A stretch of DNA of 64,000 nt. Origin: Chrysoperla carnea (lineage: Eukaryota > Arthropoda > Insecta > Neuroptera > Chrysopidae). The position numbers and the translations under genes were made by a program. The stretch lies in NCBI RefSeq assembly GCF_905475395.1, contig NC_058337.1, positions 29,846,983 to 29,910,982 on the forward strand, in the 5' to 3' direction. This document shows, one piece after another, positions 37,801 through 49,749 of the stretch. The notes under the pieces are model-generated. The model was not told the DNA's origin. It made no database searches and was given only the letters and a program-made list of their open reading frames with translations. The stretch's first letter is position 1, and the number at the start of each line of letters is the position of its first letter.

Positions 37801-40800
37801 TTTTTATTAATTTAGTCAATTAAAGGCTCCATACCCACCAGGTTCGCTGCTTGTACGGGCTCGATTTCGTACTTGTAATCAGGGGAGAAATATTAACCAT
37901 CAAAATTTATACAGTTTCTTTTATTTATACAGGACGTTAAATAGTTTTCGACAAAGATGCATCGCGAGTTAGCCAGATAGGTAGCGAAAAACCTATCTCC
38001 TTGTAACGGATTTCGCCTAATCCCAATTAGTAGATAGAAGAAAGTGGCATATATGCCCCTCTTCCCCGTATTTAATTATGCTAAAAATAATTAATTTTGT
38101 GAAAGTAGGTTAGGAAAATTCAGTGTAAAATGAGAGGTAGGTTCACCGCCACCTATCTGTCCAATTTTTTCATAAAGCCATATCGAAAATACCAGTTTTA
38201 CATATCTTAACGTATTTTCGTAGGGATAAGCTGTTAAGTATTGTTTCCCAGGCTAAAAATGGTACAAACCTTTTAGTACAAATGTAATGTAAAATAGTCT
38301 AAGATCCCAATTAGGATCGACCTTCACCCATCTGTTTACCGGATGAAAGTTATTTTTTATGAAATATAAAATGTTAACAAATATCCCTGCAATGGGTTGC
38401 CTATAAAAATGTGGTCCAGACTACTTTTAGTGAAAATATCAAGAGTAAAATTTTTAGAAATTTTTCACTGACTTGCATATCTTACGAATTTTGATCTACT
38501 CGAAAGTAAAAGCCATAAAGAATATGCAGCAGCTATGTTGTTTGCCTTTTTTCGTTCACTATTATCGCATTTATACAAGTTGAAAATAGTAATTACGTGC
38601 ATCTGTTAATTCATTGACTCGCATATCTAAATAAAGATAATTTTGTTACAATTACGGTGGCATATGATTGGCCACAAAATATTGGTCAAAAATAATGTTT
38701 ACAAGCTTTCCAAGTTTTGATATTTATATTAAAAATGGTCTGGACCATATTTTTTAAGGCAACCCGTTACAGGAATATTTGTTAATATTTTACATTTCAT
38801 AAAAAATAACTTTCATTCGGTAAACAGATGGGTGAAGGTCGACCCTAATTCGGATCTTGTACTAAAAATTTTAAACATTTTTTGATTGACGTGAAACTTT
38901 TTGATTTTTTTAAGAATCCTCTTAAATATTAATTGGCGAAAAAAAGTCATGTATAAAGAAAATCAATTTTCTAGATAAGAATAGTTAAAGTTATAATTGA
39001 ATTTCAAGCACTACGGATATATCTCCCTATCGATTTAAAATTTAAATATGTTATAGGTATTCATATTCTACCTGCGCTGGGTACTTTTATTTTTCGAAAG
39101 TCCTTTTTTTTTCCAATTTTCTTCTTTAAAACCCAGGTACGGTGGAATAAAACAAACTCTAGTCCCAGAGCAGGTAAAAATATCCTCCCATTAAAATGGT
39201 GAAAGAAAAATTGCAAAATATTTGGGGACTATAGAAATTATTCTTAAGAAGATTTTTTTTTAATTACAAAGTTTTACGGCAATCAAAAATTTGTAAATAA
39301 CAGCCTTAATTAATAATCATAATCTGTGTACAGAAGTCATGTTAAAATTTCACACCACAATTTGAAATTAAAAAATATAAATGTTGAGGTTTTTTAATAA
39401 TTTCCTGTACTTGGAAAATAACAATCCTAACCGGACGTATAACTATTACAAACAAATTACACTTAAATTTTATGACTCAACTAATTTTTTTACATTTATT
39501 TTTATGTTATTATTATTAATAATTTATTTTAATTACAATATTTATAATTTGTAAATATTGGAATTACTAAAATTTTTGTCAACCGTGGCTTAATATAATT
39601 TCGATAAATTAAAAATTATCCTAAAATAAATTATAATTAAAATAATTTGGCAATCTTATTCAGGTTTTGTTTATTAAGCCAATCCTTATATTAATAAGTA
39701 ACAGCCGCAATTGATTTTGAACAGGCACAGTAGAAATTGTATAAAAATCGTGTTATTCGATCTTTTCTTTTCAGACAATTTTCTTACTTTGGATTCTGTT
39801 AGAAAATCAAGGAAAGCAACCAAATTTTAAATCCTGGAATAAAATGCTAAAGAAACTCTAAATTCTAGACCGGCTCATCAAACAAAGCTAACGATTGCTT
39901 TGTAAAATATACTGAACCTGAACAGTTTTAAGTTAATGTTGTCCCTGAGGTGCTTGAGAGGCAGATTGAGAGTCAGTACATGTATTCTTATACAGGGTGT
40001 CTCAGGAGTAACGGTCGCCCTTGTTTTCTACCTTTTCTACCTGATGTAACAAAGGCGTCCGTGACTCCAGAGACACCTTCTATTTCTCCATGTAACAGAT
40101 AATATATGATTTTACGCTTTTGAAGATTGACTTTTATATTATTCTAAAAATTATGTCGCACGTTTTAGTCTATTTATTAATAAGGGGACTTTTAAATCTA
40201 TAATTTTAAATAAAAAGTCAAAGAGCACCACTTGCACAAATGTATGTTCCTCCACTATTATTTATTTCGAATCGTACTTTCGTTATGATATCAGGTATAT
40301 TATGAGCGTGTTAGTCTTATCATCGATCCTTAATATTGGAGTATTCAAAATCCGGAAAGTTAATGAAAATGAAATTGAATTTCTTTACATACATATAGGT
40401 CAAGCTAATAAAAGAGTGTTAAAATAAACTTCACCTGTGGACAAACGTACGGAAGCCTGAATGTCTCACTGTCAATTTATGAGAAAGTGGCGCTACACTA
40501 GCTTATTTTTTAAATATGTACTAAAACAAGTATAAAACCAACTTTTAGAAAAGTCACTAGTTCACTTTGAAGTGCACTTGTGATTTGTGGCATTATGAAA
40601 ACGAACCTTTTTGAAGATGTCTGTCGGTGATGACTATTCTTTAATTAGACACTACCGAAACTGTCTGGAATTAATATTAATAAATATAAGTCCGGATTTA
40701 TAATTTATCTTATGTATAGTTATTTCAAAATTTCCTTTAGTATATTATTTAAAAAATATAATGCTTTAATTGTTGATGTTTTTCTTTTGCATTTCCACAT

Positions 40801-41918
40801 TTCTTATTTCTAACCATTAAAAGTATTATTAAGTGTTTATTATGACGTTAAAATTAGAAATCTGCACATGACAAAATACCGACATCTTCAAAAAGGTTCG
40901 TTTCCATGATGCCACAAGTCACAAGTTCACTTGTTGAAAAGGAACTAGAGACTTTTTAAAAGTTGGTTTTATACTGATGGGTGGTACACATCTAAAAAAT
41001 TGACAGTGAGGCATTCAGGCTTCCATACAAACGGTACAATATGAAAATAAAATATACTTACGCCGTTTTATTATTTTTTGTATACGATGATCTATAAAAA
41101 CCACGCATTAAGTCATTAAATGCACCCGTAAATTGTATAATTAAATAATATTTTCCTGGTAATAAGGAACTATTCGTTTTAATTGTTAAAAATTGATTTG
41201 TTTCATTTAATTCATAGCCATTGACTTTTAATACAACGTTTTCATTAATTTGATCATCATTATTGACTTTAATGACTTTAGGTAAACCGTTTAATGACAT
41301 TGATGTCGCATGTAAACGTATTTCATGAATTAAATCCATTACATGAATTGTAATATTAACAAAACCTTTAAATGTAACTGGTATATTATTTTCAGCTTTT
41401 GAAAATAATGGAACAATATTTAATTCATATTGAATTGGTTTCACTGATTTAGTTAAACGATAATCATTGTAACTAATTTTAGTTGATTCATCTAATAAAT
41501 TTATATTAATTTCTGGTTCAGTTTTATTTAACTCCTGTTGTGTCCTTATCGTCGTGGAAATTTTATCTGTTGTTGATTCAGGTAAAATTTCTGGTACATT
41601 TAAATTATTCTCAATGTAATAAACATTATTATTATTTGATTTTTCAGTTGTAGTCCAAAAATCATCTTTTGCGTAAATCTTTTCTGTAGTATGAGAAGGA
41701 TCTTGTTCGGAACATATTGATAAGAAATGTACGATAAAACCGAATATAATGAATACAATTAATAGTCCTATTAATATTATTCCAGCAATGCCCTTACGTA
41801 TCCAAAAGTAATCATTTGTTTTCATTGCATGAACAGCGACGTGGTCACCATGTGTATGAAAACCACCACGAGTTTGATGATGATCCATCATTAACGCTTC
41901 TGGTTCGTGTTTCATCAT
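28826..41918 (-). CDS. Gene C: aminopeptidase N-like zinc metallopeptidase (M1 family), active-site intact
   Basis: Ten exons join in frame: 41062-41918, 36785-36952, 36193-36501, 35696-36118, 34546-34794, 33109-33520, 31646-31845, 31275-31586, 29792-29873 and 28826-28990 (3177 nt, 1058 aa, a normal length for the family). A His-rich cytoplasmic tail (1-42) is followed by a membrane anchor (43-66), a Ser/Thr/Asn-rich stalk, and the catalytic ectodomain starting with [21 protein letters not shown] is at 434-438; zinc ligands are His470, His474 and Glu493, with Glu471 as catalytic base; the transition-state Tyr is Tyr556 in ISYSKGAS. The C-terminal ERAP1-like helical domain is complete. No C-terminal GPI-type hydrophobic signal is visible, so anchoring is by the N-terminal segment. 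Known family members remove N-terminal neutral or basic residues from peptides at the cell surface; the substrate here is not predictable. An in-frame stop lies upstream of the chosen ATG. Confidence 0.93.
30651..31012. mobile_element. MITE with nested palindromes in gene C intron 8
   Basis: The ends AATAGATCTAGT..TACACTTGTT and AACAAGTGTACAACTACTAC..AGATCTATT are inverted repeats. An inner palindrome pairs GTTGGTCTACATTTATATC with GATATAAATGTAGACCAAC. It is between the exons at 31275 and 29873. Confidence 0.75.
32474..32561. repeat. Near-perfect 88-base hairpin
   Basis: The arms of about 43 bases begin GCATTTTGTTAAAATATA and end TATATTTTAACAAAATGC, and meet at AAACACATTT between CACAATA and TATTGTG. 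It is in the gene C intron between exons 33109 and 31845. Confidence 0.85.
33660..33720 (+). repeat. (GTCT)n microsatellite with GTGTGTGGCACCGTAGCG tail
   Basis: A CTGT/GTCT run is followed by GTGTGTGGCACCGTAGCGCC and TGGATGAACTGAT. From memory this combination marks the end of transposon-derived repeats in many insect genomes. It is in a gene C intron. Confidence 0.5.
35089..35651. mobile_element. Non-autonomous element with ends TACAGCATGTCTACTTAAGT
   Basis: The left end TACAGCATGTCTACTTAAGT..GGCT and right end AGCCAGCTTAAGTAGACACG..CTGTA are inverted repeats. Inner arms around 35240-35490 are also inverted (AGATATG / CATATCT; AGAACAGATTATAAGG / CCCAAATTGTCTGTTCT). No transposase frame is present. 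It lies in the intron after the HELAH exon of gene C. Confidence 0.75.
38273..38866. repeat. Fold-back element with ~135-base arms
   Basis: Arms starting GATCCCAATTAGG (38303) and ending CCTAATTCGGATC (38856) share ACCTTCACCCATCTGTTTAC, ATGAAAGTTATTTTTTATGA and GGTCCAGAC with few mismatches. It is in the large first intron of gene C. Confidence 0.8.
38870..39110 (+). repeat. Dispersed repeat, inverted partner of 45580-45835
   Basis: TTTTTTAAGAATCCTCTTAA, GATAAGAATAG and TTCTACCTGC..TGGGTACTTTT recur in reverse complement at 45580-45835. It directly abuts the fold-back to its left. Confidence 0.6.
40441..41034. repeat. Fold-back element beside the gene C exon 1 donor
   Basis: The arms at about 40441-40640 and 40855-41034 are reverse complements, sharing GGAAGCCTGAATG, CTCACTGTCAATTT, TATAAAACCAACTTTTA and CGAACCTTTTTGAAGATGTC. 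The right end is 27 bases from the donor of the first coding exon of gene C. Confidence 0.8.
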
Positions 41919-42028
41919 TTTTGTTCCTTCAATATGATTTGCTGGATGAGATTTGAATTTATGTTTTTATGGTAATATTCCACATCACTGATCAATGGCT
42001 GACTTAAGTATGACGAGTTGCTTAACAT
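41915..42028 (-). promoter_or_regulatory. Upstream ORF in the gene C leader, overlapping the main start
   Basis: A 37-codon frame opens with an ATG four bases after a strong splice acceptor (TTTCTATTTCAG ending at 42033) and closes with a TGA that overlaps the gene C start codon (ATGA overlap). It is in a different frame from gene C. The acceptor implies an upstream noncoding exon that I could not place. It may be a regulatory upstream ORF, or the original N-terminus displaced by a one-base change or sequence error. Confidence 0.45.
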
Positions 42029-42149
42029 ATTTCTGAAATAGAAAAAAATTTTTAATAGTATAATTTTTTTAAGAGACTTAATTGTTTATATATTCTTATA
42101 TTGTTTATTGGGAAAATTACTTTGGCATACTGTCACCTTTCATCATATA

Positions 42150-42375
42150 TACAGGATCGACCATCATAATATATTATGGCCACTAGCTCGTCGATAAAAA
42201 ATAAAAATAATAACTGAAAGAAGTTGCCGATTTTGACGGGGGATCTTATGTTCAGACATCAGATTGGACCTAGTTCTCCGGGTGGCTTTAATAGTCAATT
42301 TAGATTCTAAAAGATAAGAGATAGAATAACATTAAATTCAGAAAGTTGATCCTCATAAAAAAACTAATATTTTTT
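42150..42375 (+). repeat. Dispersed repeat family Q, copy 1
   Basis: TATATTATGGCC..TAGCTCGT and AGAAAGTTGATCCTCAT match pieces of 42690-42800 (reverse) and 46707-47010. It lies just upstream of the gene C leader exon. Confidence 0.5.
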
Positions 42376-42689
42376 ATTCAAAACATTTGGAAATCGTTAG
42401 ATTTCGGTGGAAATGAGACATATAAATAAGTCATTATTGCATTAAATCGAAAGAAAATAAGCTAGATTTAGAAAAATTTCCTAGAAAAAAGTTATGAAGA
42501 ACAATTAAGGTCATTTGCTTGTGTTATTAACTTTTAAGCCCAGGCAATTTTTGGCTAAAGCATGTTTGTTGTAACTAGCGTGTTGTATTTCGATTAAATG
42601 TAATAATGACAAATTTTGGGAAAGTTTCTAATTATTATTAGTTATTTTATCTCTAACCTTTTAGGATATAACTATTTGATTTCAGAAAA

Positions 42690-42800
42690 TAATGTCCCCC
42701 ATCAAACTTTGCACATTTTATTTTTATATTGGTTAACTACAAAACGAGCTGAGAGTCATAATATATTAAAATGGTCCATCCTGTATTTTCAGGAACAATA
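42690..42800 (-). repeat. Dispersed repeat family Q, copy 2
   Basis: GGTTAACTACAAAACGAGCT and TTAAAATGGTCCATCCTGTA are the reverse complement of the start of copy 3 at 46707. Confidence 0.55.
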
Positions 42801-44639
42801 GTAATTTACAACAATACTGTTCAAATTTATGAATGTATTTAGTCATTTCATAATCCACTCTTTTAGTGATCTAGGTATTCCTATAATATTGCTGTTTTTT
42901 TAAGTTATTAGAAAGATTTAATCTTGCTTCTGACTGCCATACATGGAAAAAGTATTGGTTTTATGATAAATAAAATTTTTTGGAAATTTTTTGTCATTTA
43001 ACTTATAGATCTCATAAAAATTGATTTACGAAGGTTTCAAATCCATGGCAAATTTTACCATTTTGTTCACTCACGAACTCGGTTTCTCTTCTTAGGTATA
43101 GAAACAACTGTTATAATTTCATTTCGATATCTCTTTTCGTCTTTCAGTTACAATCTTGGTCGGATGAGCAGAAATTAGTGAATTGAGCGATTTGATGAGC
43201 ACATTTACCAAAATTGTATATATGTAGCAGATAACTAGCTTAATTAGCTGTTCAATTAACAGTCTAGCCTTTTTACTAAATAGTATCTACCGCTCAACTA
43301 GTGGTCTAAATATATTCAGTCATTCAATAAAACAGCTAGGCAAATGCTTTGGATAGCGTTTAATTATTAGCCTAGATATAAGTTGCTCACTTCAGGTTGT
43401 CAGGAACGCTGCACCTGGCGCCACATTCTGTCAAAGTGTCAATATATGGCTTCGGCAAGCAACAATATTGTTGACTCTAGTGACAAAAATAATGTTAATT
43501 TAGCTGTGGCTGACACGAGCAGTTTATATTTTAAAGAAAATTTCGATCGAAAACTTGCTGAATGTGACGAACAACATCAAATAAGTTTATTTTGTTTACA
43601 TAAATTAAATTTGTTTGGTACTTTATAGGCTACTTAGGATACTTTTGATTGGCAAAATAATTCTTGCAACTCTTATTTATATCGTTTGCCGATGCAAGGT
43701 TTTATCATAGAATTAATTCAAGAAACATAGGAGAGCCGACAAAGTCTTACCCAGTAAAAAAAATTGGATTTATGTAATCGCATTTAATTGGCGATTGATT
43801 TATAATAAGTAAATATTTCTTCTTGTGTCAACGGTCTCAATACTAAATTCAAGAAAACAAGTTTTTGACCATTAAAAATTAAAATTTAACAAGTAAACAT
43901 TTTTTGGAACAAAGAAAATTTTTACTTGCTACCATCGACTTGTTTAAAGTATAACAAATTCGTATTGCAATAGATATTTAAAATATCTTAAACAATACAA
44001 ATGATTTTAATTGAATTATTTTTGTTTTTAATAAAGATGACGTTATATTTAGAACTTAGACAATGGCATGTGTGTCTTCTATCTACATAAATAAAATTAT
44101 TGAATTAAATTAAGTAAACTAAATATAGTAAATAATAAATAATAAGTATATAGTAAACTCTTTCTTATTAATCATAATTTATACTTTAGTTTAATTAATA
44201 AAATATTATAAGTTTTTATAGACACAGCATATTAATTAAATACTTTAATATTTTGATAATAAAATGGACAAACTTATTATTATTATTAATAACATAAATT
44301 ATAATTTAAATTTTAATGTCTAGTTTTCAGAGCCGGAGTAACAGTTTAGGAAGGTTCTGCTGGTAAGAAATTTGGCAGATAGTTTTTATTGTCTACTAGT
44401 TGTTCTGGGGTAAGCATTAAAATCCGTTGCTATTTGTAAAAATAACTAAGTACTTGTAAAAGTAATAATGAGTCTTTCCCTGAGAGGGGTCGTTTAAAGT
44501 TAAAAAAAAAACCGCAATAATTTTGTGAAAAAAGCTGATAATTTAATTTTAATCCAAAGTATAGACTCTGAGGTTAGTAATGGAGATCAATATCTGCCAA
44601 ATGTCCGCCGCGGTCCTTTTTGTATAAGGCCATTTTTTT

Positions 44640-45010
44640 TTATGAACTTTTTCATTGGAATGGTGGAAAAAGATAATGTGTGAGCGGTGAGGCTCATTTT
44701 CATCTGTCTGAAAAAAGAAATAGTCGCAAAAACCACTCCATCCACAACAAGTGATAGATGCAGTTTTGGAGTAGCGGTGTCATTGGGCCATATCTGTTAG
44801 AAAATGATGTTGGTGCGGCCATTTTACTGAATGAATTGCGTTACAGAACGATGTTGATTGCCTTTAAAATTGATGCGGACGTATACGACGTTTATTTTCA
44901 GCAGGTTGTCGCCACATGACAAACTGTTGGTGCAAAAATTGCGTGAAAAATTTCCTGAATGTGTGATTTCAAATTTTTCCACTAATTAGACCCAACTGTT
45001 AAGTCGCTAT
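44640..45010 (+). pseudogene. Decayed mariner/IS630-type transposase
   Basis: Broken frames spell SGEAHFHLSEK..N (around 44680-44745), then WSSGVIGPYLLEN, LLNELRYRTML and VYDVYFQQVVAT, then a frame change to LREKFPE..VISNFST. From memory these match the DEAHFHL, GVIGPYFF, RYREML, FQQDGAT and LREKFPGRVISR landmarks of insect mariner-like transposases. The first catalytic Asp is Gly, the second is lost in QQVVAT, and stops and shifts interrupt it, so it is dead. Confidence 0.6.
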
Positions 45011-45579
45011 GTAAACTAGGTACTTAGGTTAACTAGACTTGTTTTTTCGTTTTCAGTTTTTATTGAACGCAGTTGGGTTTTTTTATTTTTAAATTAAATA
45101 CTCCGAATTGGAATCCCCAATAACTCGGAAATTGCATCACTCTATCGATTCCTGTTGTCATTTTCAATATGTATTTTTTTTGGTTACCTCCTTCTGTTGA
45201 AATGCACCACTCAGCACTACATAACTTTTGATCTAAAAGGTGAACAAAGCCTAATCTCAAAGTTTTACCGAAATGGGTGCTATAATTCAAAATTTAGATA
45301 TTTCGTCTTTTTTTCCCTCGTTTACTGGAGTTTATGTACTTTTTAATTTGTAAATGGAAAAATAATACGGAAGTTCGGAAGCCTTAGGGTATGGATATCT
45401 AAACTCCTACTTTTTACCGGTTTTTTTTTATTATACAAAGTGGTCTATAATTGACTGCAGAAATAATGTTTTCCTGAATAAGCTTATAAAGACGAACGAA
45501 AAATCTCGATCTGAGGTCTACTTTAAAAGATAATTCACCTAATCAATTAATAAAATTTCTCAAATTACAGATCACGTAA

Positions 45580-45835
45580 TTTTTTCCGCTATACCTGAGT
45601 GTGAAAAATAAAAATTAACAGAATTTTCGCAATATAAAAGTACCCAGGGCAGGTAGAATATTAATACCAATAGCATATCCGAATTTCAAAGCGATAGAGT
45701 AAAGGGTATAATCATTGCTTGAAGTTTACTTGTAATTTTTACCATTCTTATCTGAAAAACCGCTTTTCTTTATAAGTTTTTGTTCGCCATTAAAAATTTA
45801 AGGGGATTCTTAAAAACATGCCTTAGGTAAAACTA
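45580..45835 (-). repeat. Dispersed repeat, inverted partner of 38870-39110
   Basis: AAAAGTACCCAGGGCAGGTAG, CATTCTTATCTG and AAGGGGATTCTTAAAA are reverse complements of text at 38880-39110. Confidence 0.6.
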
Positions 45836-46305
45836 TGTATCTTAGCCCTAAACGAATTTTGGATAACTCGTAGTCTTTTTATCTTTAGAAAGCTTGTTTC
45901 TTTAAACATTTTCTTCATAAATTATTTTATAAAAATGATTTTGATGAATAATTGAAACCACCGGTGGAAATAGAACAGAAAAAGGGAAATTGAAAAACGA
46001 CAATTATAAATAATAAAATAATGAAAATGAACACGTTGAAACTAATTAATATTAGTTTTTCCTTACATCATTTTATATTTATTTTCTTTTAATAAACAAA
46101 ATAAATAACCATTAAAAACCATATACCACTCCTTTGTTTGATAATAAAAAGTACCGTTCCAGTTTCGTATACTTACTTAATATTTGCAGTTAAATAAAAA
46201 TAAAACCATTTCCGGTTGTATAAATTTATTCCAATTACTCACACAACTGTCATAAAAGGATAATATATATTCAATACATTTTCATTATCTGCTTAGCTGC
46301 TGTGT

Positions 46306-46558
46306 CGCCCTATTAGCTCAGTTGGTTAAGGCGTAACCAATTTCGTCCGCGGTGTGCTTAGTGTAGCGGAGTGATAGTGCATGGTGTAGTGCGTGGTATA
46401 TGCATGAAGGAGGTGTACTGAGCCTCTGAAATTGAGGAGCTGATAAATGAAATTATCAGCGGAAAGGTGATAAAACACGTTTATGACATCACAATGGGCT
46501 CTATAGCCTGAGTGTATTATTCGTGGATAGAAAATATAACCTAATCTAACCTAGCCCC
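46306..46558 (+). repeat. tRNA-derived SINE, fuller copy
   Basis: The 5' end reads CCTATTAGCTCAGTTGGTTA, which fits a pol III A box (TAGCTCAGTTGG) inside a tRNA-like head. No clear B box follows. The body matches 4888-5075. It ends near AACCTAATCTAACCTAGCCC. It is not a functional tRNA gene because no cloverleaf can be completed. Confidence 0.75.
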
Positions 46559-46706
46559 TGTATTAAGGAAATAAAAAAGGATTGTGAGTGGGATGTTTTG
46601 TAAATTTAGTTTTCAGGCAGTTAAAATGAGACAAAGTAGTAATAATTTTATCGTTCGGGTCTCCATTTCAGTGGTTAAAATCAGTCTTAATTTAAAAAAA
46701 AACACA

Positions 46707-47010
46707 TGGATATACGGGGTGGACCATTTTAATCTATTATGGCTAATAGCTCGTTTTGTAGTCAACCAATAAAAAAATAACTTGCAGAGATTGATGTGGG
46801 ACAATTAGTCATTGACGAATTTAGGCATTTAGAATAGTTAATCCTAAAAGTAAAAGAATAACAATTTTTTACCAAACCCAAGCATTTTATTAAACATGTT
46901 AGCATGATTTTCGAAAAAAATGTTTAAAAAATTTTTTTTAATGAGGATCAACTTTCTTATTTAAAGTGTTATTCTTTCTCTTACCTTTAAGGATTGACTA
47001 TTGTAAATGA
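46707..47010 (+). repeat. Dispersed repeat family Q, copy 3
   Basis: GGGGTGGACCATTTTAATCTA and TAGCTCGTTTTGTAGT at the left, and ATGAGGATCAACTTTCTTAT at the right, match copies at 42150-42375 and 42690-42800. Confidence 0.55.
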
Positions 47011-47728
47011 TTAAAATCTTCTATGGCTGAATTGCATTGATTTTAGAGTTATACATAGACTAAGCATCACCTATCTTTCCGTACAGTGAGAAACGTGCCA
47101 ACATCTGAGATAATTGTATAGGTCAGCTAGGGATATTTGTAAAAAAAATACAATTATCAAACGAATATAGGAGCATTTATCAAAAACACATACATTGAAT
47201 GTAAAATTTTTCATATCACCAAATGTTTTACATAAAACATCGTGATTTCACTGAACTTGTTCACTTTTTTACTTAAAAAAAATAGTTATCACGTATCACT
47301 TTACATTTTTTCTTAAGAATCTACAATGGTTGGACCAAAGCAATTACCTCAGATGTTGGCACGCTTAAAATCGTTTGACACTCAGTCTATATAACTCTAA
47401 AGTCAATGCTAAATTGACTGTTTATTCATAGTCTAGCCTTGCTTTCAACGCATTTACTGTCCACCAATTTACAAAAAAACTGATAATTTTTGAAATGATT
47501 TAAATACACATCCAATGATTTCAAATTCATACAAAATATTTTTAATAAGACTTCTTTGGGAACGAACTGGGAAAAAAATATTTGAGAAACTTATATCTAA
47601 TCAAAATTATCCAAGAAAAAACTTGTCGTAAAAAAATTGCGCTTAAAAGTAACTTGAAGAGTTCTTGAATAATTAATCGAATTAGCCCAGTATAAACTGC
47701 TAATCAAATTCAATATTAAACAAGTGAA

Positions 47729-48258
47729 AACAAACAATTGACTGAGTTAATTGTTGAAATACCATGTAAAGACAGTGTTGATTACGCAATCGTTTGTTTT
47801 TTTTACGTCATATCAATAAAGAAAGATAGCCAAACATACACACCTAACTGATATTCCCATATAATACAAACTTTATAACTTGCGCTTCATTTGCGCTCTC
47901 ACGAAAAAATGTTTCAAAAAAAGTTGTTTATTTTTTTTATAAGGAATATTTTTTATATTTAAACTTTTGTTCTATCTCTAACGGTTTACATAATGGGTCC
48001 TACGGACCCAAGATCCAATTGACCTATGTTGCTCATTTACGAACTCGACCTCACTTTTATGTCCTGAGCACGCTATAAAAATTTCAGCTTCATATCTTTT
48101 TTCGTTTTTAAGCTATCGTGTTGACAGACAGACGGACAGACATTCGAAAATGAACTAATTAGGTGATTTTATGAACACCTATACCAAAATTATGTATGTC
48201 GTATCAATATTTTTAAGCGTTACAAACTTGAGACTGAACTTAGTATACCTTGTATATT
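47729..48258 (-). repeat. Dispersed repeat family R, reverse copy
   Basis: It starts with CAAACAATTGACTGAGTTAA and runs through CCTACGGACCCAAGATCCAA, GTTGCTCATTTACGAACTCG and TAGGTGATTTTATGAACACC, the reverse complement of the copies near 1.4, 8.5 and 59.6 kb. Confidence 0.8.
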
Positions 48259-49749
48259 TCATATACATGGTATAATGATTCACCAATTCCAACAGAAAAC
48301 TGATCCCATCGAAAGACTAGTAATTGAAACATATTGATATCTTTTAGAAAGCAGAGACCACGGTAAGCATCTATTGACATGCATCCTTTGCCTGATATTT
48401 TATACAAATAGAAAGACAGAGCCCTTGCATGTGCACTTTCCATATCTCAATCGCGTGTTCCTTTACCGTACTTCAAGGAATTATAAAAAAATGCCCAAAG
48501 CTACTGAATATTTATTAAAAAACGATGTAATCATTTAACCGTTTTATTTTCAAGAAGGGAATTTGATTAAAAATGTAAATTTTCAATCATTCACTGAGGT
48601 TAAAGTATCTATACATGTGATTTTTATAATATACACGCAAGTGAAACTAATTAATTTATTGATTTTTCATTCACGTTTTTTATTACCAATATTGAATTTC
48701 TTATCACGTTTTAATATTATTATTGTACGATCGAAAAATGTGTTGAGAATATCAAATTGATTAAGTCCGAACATATAGAAACCTAATATTATAATCAGGT
48801 AGTTATATCATTAATAATTTTCCTTTTTGTGTAGAAAATTATACAGGATGATACAAAGTACGAAGCTATTTTTTACCGGATTCTACATACTAAAGTAATT
48901 AATTAATAGGCCGCAATTCCTAAACACTTATCTCCATTTAAATAAAGTAGCCACAACATATCGCTGGTGGGAAAGTGAATTTGAAAATTTTGTTTTTATA
49001 ACATTGTTATAAAAAAAAGGAATAATTTTTTGTTTGTTTTAAATTAATTTGTATGTATGAGTCTAGGCCGCACTTTTAGCTACAACCTATCGACAGAATG
49101 TTCAATGTCCTGACGTTGACGAAATCCAACTTTCTGGCCTAGGGTCGTAATATACCATCCTTCAGATCCACACAAACTGTTAAAGACAAATTCTATTAAA
49201 ACCAGTATATAGCTTCAGTACGAAATCGAAAAACATCTATTGATCATTTTTACTTATATTTATGTGTAAAGTTCGGTACTGTAAAGCGCGCTAAGTATTT
49301 TTGTAAACACTTTGAAAAGGAAGATATTTTTCACATATACAATAGCGTTTTAAATTTTGTAATTTTTAAGTAAGGATTAAAAAGATATCGTTCAGTTTTA
49401 AATGGTTATTTCCTTCTAGAATCTTGTAATGTGTATAATATGGTTATAACTGCTTTGTAAAAAATATTAATACAATAGAAACAGTTTAAAACATTAACAG
49501 TTTAGGACATGTCCCTCACTAATAATACACTTGTGCGATTGATTTTGAATATGCTATTTTATGCGTGAATAAATATGCAACTGAAATAACAGAAAGAAAC
49601 CGTTCAATTTCGTTTTTTATCGTCTTATTAGCATAAAGCCACGTGTACACTGTTCTTTCATAACACTAAATGAAGCTGTATTATGGATCCATAAAAATAT
49701 ATGCCTAAGGCATTCCCTCCATTCCCATTGGAGCTGCGATTGTCCAAAA

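Noticed and set aside
46306..46400. Functional tRNA gene
   Set aside because: Only the A-box part fits. No anticodon stem, B box or acceptor pairing can be completed, and the body continues into the SINE.
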